From Halobacillus amylolyticus (lineage in GTDB: Bacteria; Bacillota; Bacilli; Bacillales; Halobacillaceae): a DNA stretch of 64,000 nucleotides. Shown here one piece after another: positions 62,056 to 64,000 of the stretch. The stretch is taken from the NCBI RefSeq assembly GCF_022921115.1, contig NZ_CP095075.1:3608001-3672000 (forward strand). Reading direction: 5' to 3'. The position numbers were made by a program, and so were the translations under genes. The number at the start of each line of letters is the position of its first letter. Position 1 is the first letter of the stretch. The notes under the pieces were generated by a model, which made no database searches, was not told the DNA's origin, and saw nothing but the letters and a program-made list of their open reading frames with translations.

Positions 62056-63375
62056 TTACATATTCAGGATGAATAATTTATCTTGTGTCATGGATTCGAT
62101 ACTGCGGCGTATTCCTTGTGAACCAAGACCTGAGTTCTTTGCACCTATGAAAGGGAAATGGTCTGGGCCGCGCTCTGTTTTTGCATTGAACTGTACAGAT
62201 CCAACGCTTAGCTTTGCGCCAATATCCATTGCTTTTTGAACGTCGGCAGTAAAGATACTTGCTTGCAAGCCATAGTCTGATTCATTCGCCAGTGATACAA
62301 ATTCAGTTTCATTTTTAACGCGAATGATAGGGAGTACAGGACCAAAAGGCTCTTCCCAGGCGACCTTCATGTTTGGCGTTACATGATCGAGTAGTGTTGG
62401 GTAAATCAAGTTGTTTTTACGTTTATTTCCTGTAATGAGTTCAGCACCGTTTTGTAAGGCATCATCGATTAACTCTTGAACAAAGTCGGCTGCACCTTCA
62501 TCAATCAAAGGGGTGATGGTTGCATCGTCTTCCGGCTTCCCAACAGTAAGGTCATTAACCTTTTGCTTGATTTTCTCGGTGAGTGCATCAGCCACCACGT
62601 CATCGACCAACACGCGTTTAATCGCTGTACAGCGCTGCCCTGAATAGGAAAAAGCACCACTTACGATTTGTCCTGCAGCTAAGTCGAGGTCGGCATCGTT
62701 AAGTACAATGGCTGGATCTTTGCCGCCTAATTCAAGAACGACAGGAATCATTTTCGCCTTCTTCGAAATAGATTGACCTGTAGCCGTACTTCCTGTGAAT
62801 GTAATCATATTAATTTGGGGGTGGGTGACAAGAAAGTCGCCAATTTCAGAACCCTTTCCGGTGACACATTGTACGGTATCCTCGGGCAGGTCTGTCTCAA
62901 GCAGGGCTTCAATCATTAATTGACCACTTAAAGCTCCTTGGGAGGCAGGCTTGAAAACGACCGCATTTCCAGCCATTAAAGCAGGGGCGATTTTTGAAGC
63001 AGCTAAGTTCACGGGATAGTTAAAGGGTGAAATCGCCAGGACAACACCAAGTGGTTCGCGTTCGACCATGGCCATCTTGCTGGAACTGCCTCCACGGAAA
63101 GAATCCCCGCGCAGCATATCACCATGAATGCGGCAGCCTTCCTCTGCCGTATAACGAATTAAATCCGCCGTACGGACGACCTCTTTCATGGCGGAAGATC
63201 TATTTTTGCCTACTTCTTTAGAGATCATTTCACCGATTTGTTCCTGTTTTTCTACTAAATGATCAGCCCACTCATGCAATACATCTGCACGCTTATATAT
63301 TTCTGTTCCCGCCCAATCAGTTTGAGCTTGATTTGCTTTCTGAATGGACTGATCTACTTCTTCCTGTGACATCAA
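62056..63375 (-). CDS. gapN: NADP-dependent glyceraldehyde-3-phosphate dehydrogenase-like aldehyde dehydrogenase (GapN type)
   Basis: A 439-residue aldehyde dehydrogenase, longer if the upstream open frame is used. ISPFNYPVNLAASKIAPALM, FTGSTATGQSISKKA, LELGGKDPAIVLNDADLDLA (catalytic Glu) and GAFSYSGQRCTAIKRVLVDD (catalytic Cys) follow streptococcal GapN closely, as do WEEPFGPVLPIIRVKN and the ending FPFIGAKNSGLGSQGI. It would oxidise glyceraldehyde-3-P directly to 3-phosphoglycerate, making NADPH. The family N-terminus continues in frame upstream (ITITKEKKVYSVSGNEVLGA) to about 63450, but there is no normal start codon there. A small frameshift or ATT start near 63448 is possible. Confidence 0.88.
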   Translation of the reverse strand: MMSQEEVDQSIQKANQAQTDWAGTEIYKRADVLHEWADHLVEKQEQIGEMISKEVGKNRSSAMKEVVRTADLIRYTAEEGCRIHGDMLRGDSFRGGSSSKMAMVEREPLGVVLAISPFNYPVNLAASKIAPALMAGNAVVFKPASQGALSGQLMIEALLETDLPEDTVQCVTGKGSEIGDFLVTHPQINMITFTGSTATGQSISKKAKMIPVVLELGGKDPAIVLNDADLDLAAGQIVSGAFSYSGQRCTAIKRVLVDDVVADALTEKIKQKVNDLTVGKPEDDATITPLIDEGAADFVQELIDDALQNGAELITGNKRKNNLIYPTLLDHVTPNMKVAWEEPFGPVLPIIRVKNETEFVSLANESDYGLQASIFTADVQKAMDIGAKLSVGSVQFNAKTERGPDHFPFIGAKNSGLGSQGIRRSIESMTQDKLFILNM

Positions 63376-63518
63376 TGGAAGGGCACCAAGGACTTCATTT
63401 CCAGAAACTGAATAAACTTTCTTTTCCTTTGTGATTGTAATGCTGATAATCCATCACTCCTTTTCAATAATTAGACTATTCTGATTATTGGGGAAAAAAG
63501 ATAGAATATCAAACTCGA

Positions 63519-63553
63519 TAAAAGCGTTAACATTGTCCATTTAAGCGTTTGCA
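63519..63553. promoter_or_regulatory. Two cre-like sites upstream of gapN
   Basis: TAAAAGCGTTAACA (63519-63532) matches the cre consensus at 13 of 14 positions. TTTAAGCGTTTGCA (63540-63553) matches at 12 of 14. They are 21 bp apart, two helical turns, within the promoter region between gapN and the SDR gene. Nothing else was recognised in 63461-63733. Confidence 0.5.
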
Positions 63554-63733
63554 GTTAGCTTATAATCTAATATACAGGCCCATTCTTCTTTTTTCACATT
63601 AATGTGATGAAGTTAGTCAACTGAAAATTATATAACTTAGAGATATAATGGAAACAAGAGAGTGTACAAAAATTAGAAATGTTGAATCAGCGGTTAAATG
63701 CTTTCGACATCAACTAGAAGGGAATGAACTAGA

Positions 63734-64000
63734 ATGGATTTAGGACTAAAAGGTAAATCAGCCGTGATAACAGCTGCAAGTAAAGGGTTAGGAAAAGCAA
63801 CTGCGTTAGAATTTGCAAAAGAAGGTGCGCACATTTTAATTTCAAGCAGAGATGAAACGGAACTTCAAAAAACGCAAGCTGAGATCAAGAAAATCAGCGG
63901 AAATCCTCATATTGAGTATACCGTTTGTGACGTGATGAATGCTGAAGAGATCCAACAATTGGCTAGGAAGGCTGTCAGCTTGAACGGCACAATTGATGTG
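63734..64000 (+). CDS. SDR-family oxidoreductase, partial (runs off the window)
   Basis: The first 89 residues of a short-chain dehydrogenase are visible. SAVITAASKGLGKATALEFA is the cofactor-binding motif in its TAxSxGxG form, and HILISSRDETELQKT follows. ATG 63734 is preceded by GAAGGGAATG. The catalytic YxxxK lies outside the window, so the substrate cannot be guessed. Confidence 0.85.
   Translation, partial: MDLGLKGKSAVITAASKGLGKATALEFAKEGAHILISSRDETELQKTQAEIKKISGNPHIEYTVCDVMNAEEIQQLARKAVSLNGTIDV

Noticed and set aside
1-64000. Insertion sequences, prophage or tRNA-associated island boundaries
   Set aside because: No transposase, integrase, tRNA or terminal-repeat pair was recognised on either strand.

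Overview
The window looks like a chromosomal segment of a low-to-moderate GC, endospore-forming member of the Bacillaceae, probably a moderately halophilic genus such as Halobacillus. This is inferred from the Bacillus-type AGGAGG ribosome sites, sigma-A promoters, cre-like catabolite sites, a CgeB-like glycosyltransferase, DUF2642-type coat-like proteins and sigma-K-like promoters. No tRNA, rRNA, CRISPR array, transposase or prophage gene was seen.

Region 1 (1-46,500) is a string of separate carbon and nitrogen scavenging operons. In order they are: sucrose (tail of a PTS permease, sucrose-6-phosphate hydrolase, fructokinase); mannose-6-phosphate isomerase plus an RpiR regulator, a MngA-type PTS permease and a MngB-type GH38 hydrolase, which together form a 2-O-mannosyl-D-glycerate utilisation locus; 5-oxoproline (pxpBCA, an NRAMP-type transporter, YcsI); a TAXI-TRAP transporter; a four-carbon sugar acid operon (PrpR_N regulator, KdgT permease, DUF1537 kinase, PdxA-family dehydrogenase); asparaginase; a galactonate / 2-keto-3-deoxy sugar acid operon (IclR, KdgK, KDPG aldolase, DgoD, GntP); D-serine ammonia-lyase; a chitobiose-type operon (ChbG, GntR, GH4, PTS IICAB); an uncharacterised amide or carbamoyl operon under a GAF/PucR-type regulator; and the PTS-linked dihydroxyacetone kinase dhaKLM.

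Region 2 (46,900-61,900) is a surface polysaccharide island with genes on both strands. It encodes counterparts of all five enzymes of the WbpA-B-E-D-I route to UDP-2,3-diacetamido-2,3-dideoxy-mannuronate, plus at least five glycosyltransferases, two SDR/epimerase enzymes and two small coat-like proteins. Remnants of decayed glycosyltransferase-like genes lie between them. Region 3 (62,000-end) holds a GapN-like aldehyde dehydrogenase and the start of an SDR gene.

Three cross-cutting signals stand out. (i) At least six genes carry seven single-base frameshifts. Five lie in G or C runs that are one base too short and the other two are compatible with the same defect, so sequencing undercalls are more likely than true gene decay. 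(ii) A family of perfect or near-perfect palindromes sharing the right arm TGGATGACCTGAGGT occurs four times, plus one divergent relative, always at operon 3' ends. (iii) Two unrelated intergenic arrays of degenerate tandem repeats share a period of 20-21 bp, about two helical turns. In addition, four copies of a TTGTTK-N7-MAACAA operator link the PrpR_N regulator to its target operon; this regulator lacks a recognisable GAFTGA sigma-54 contact motif.
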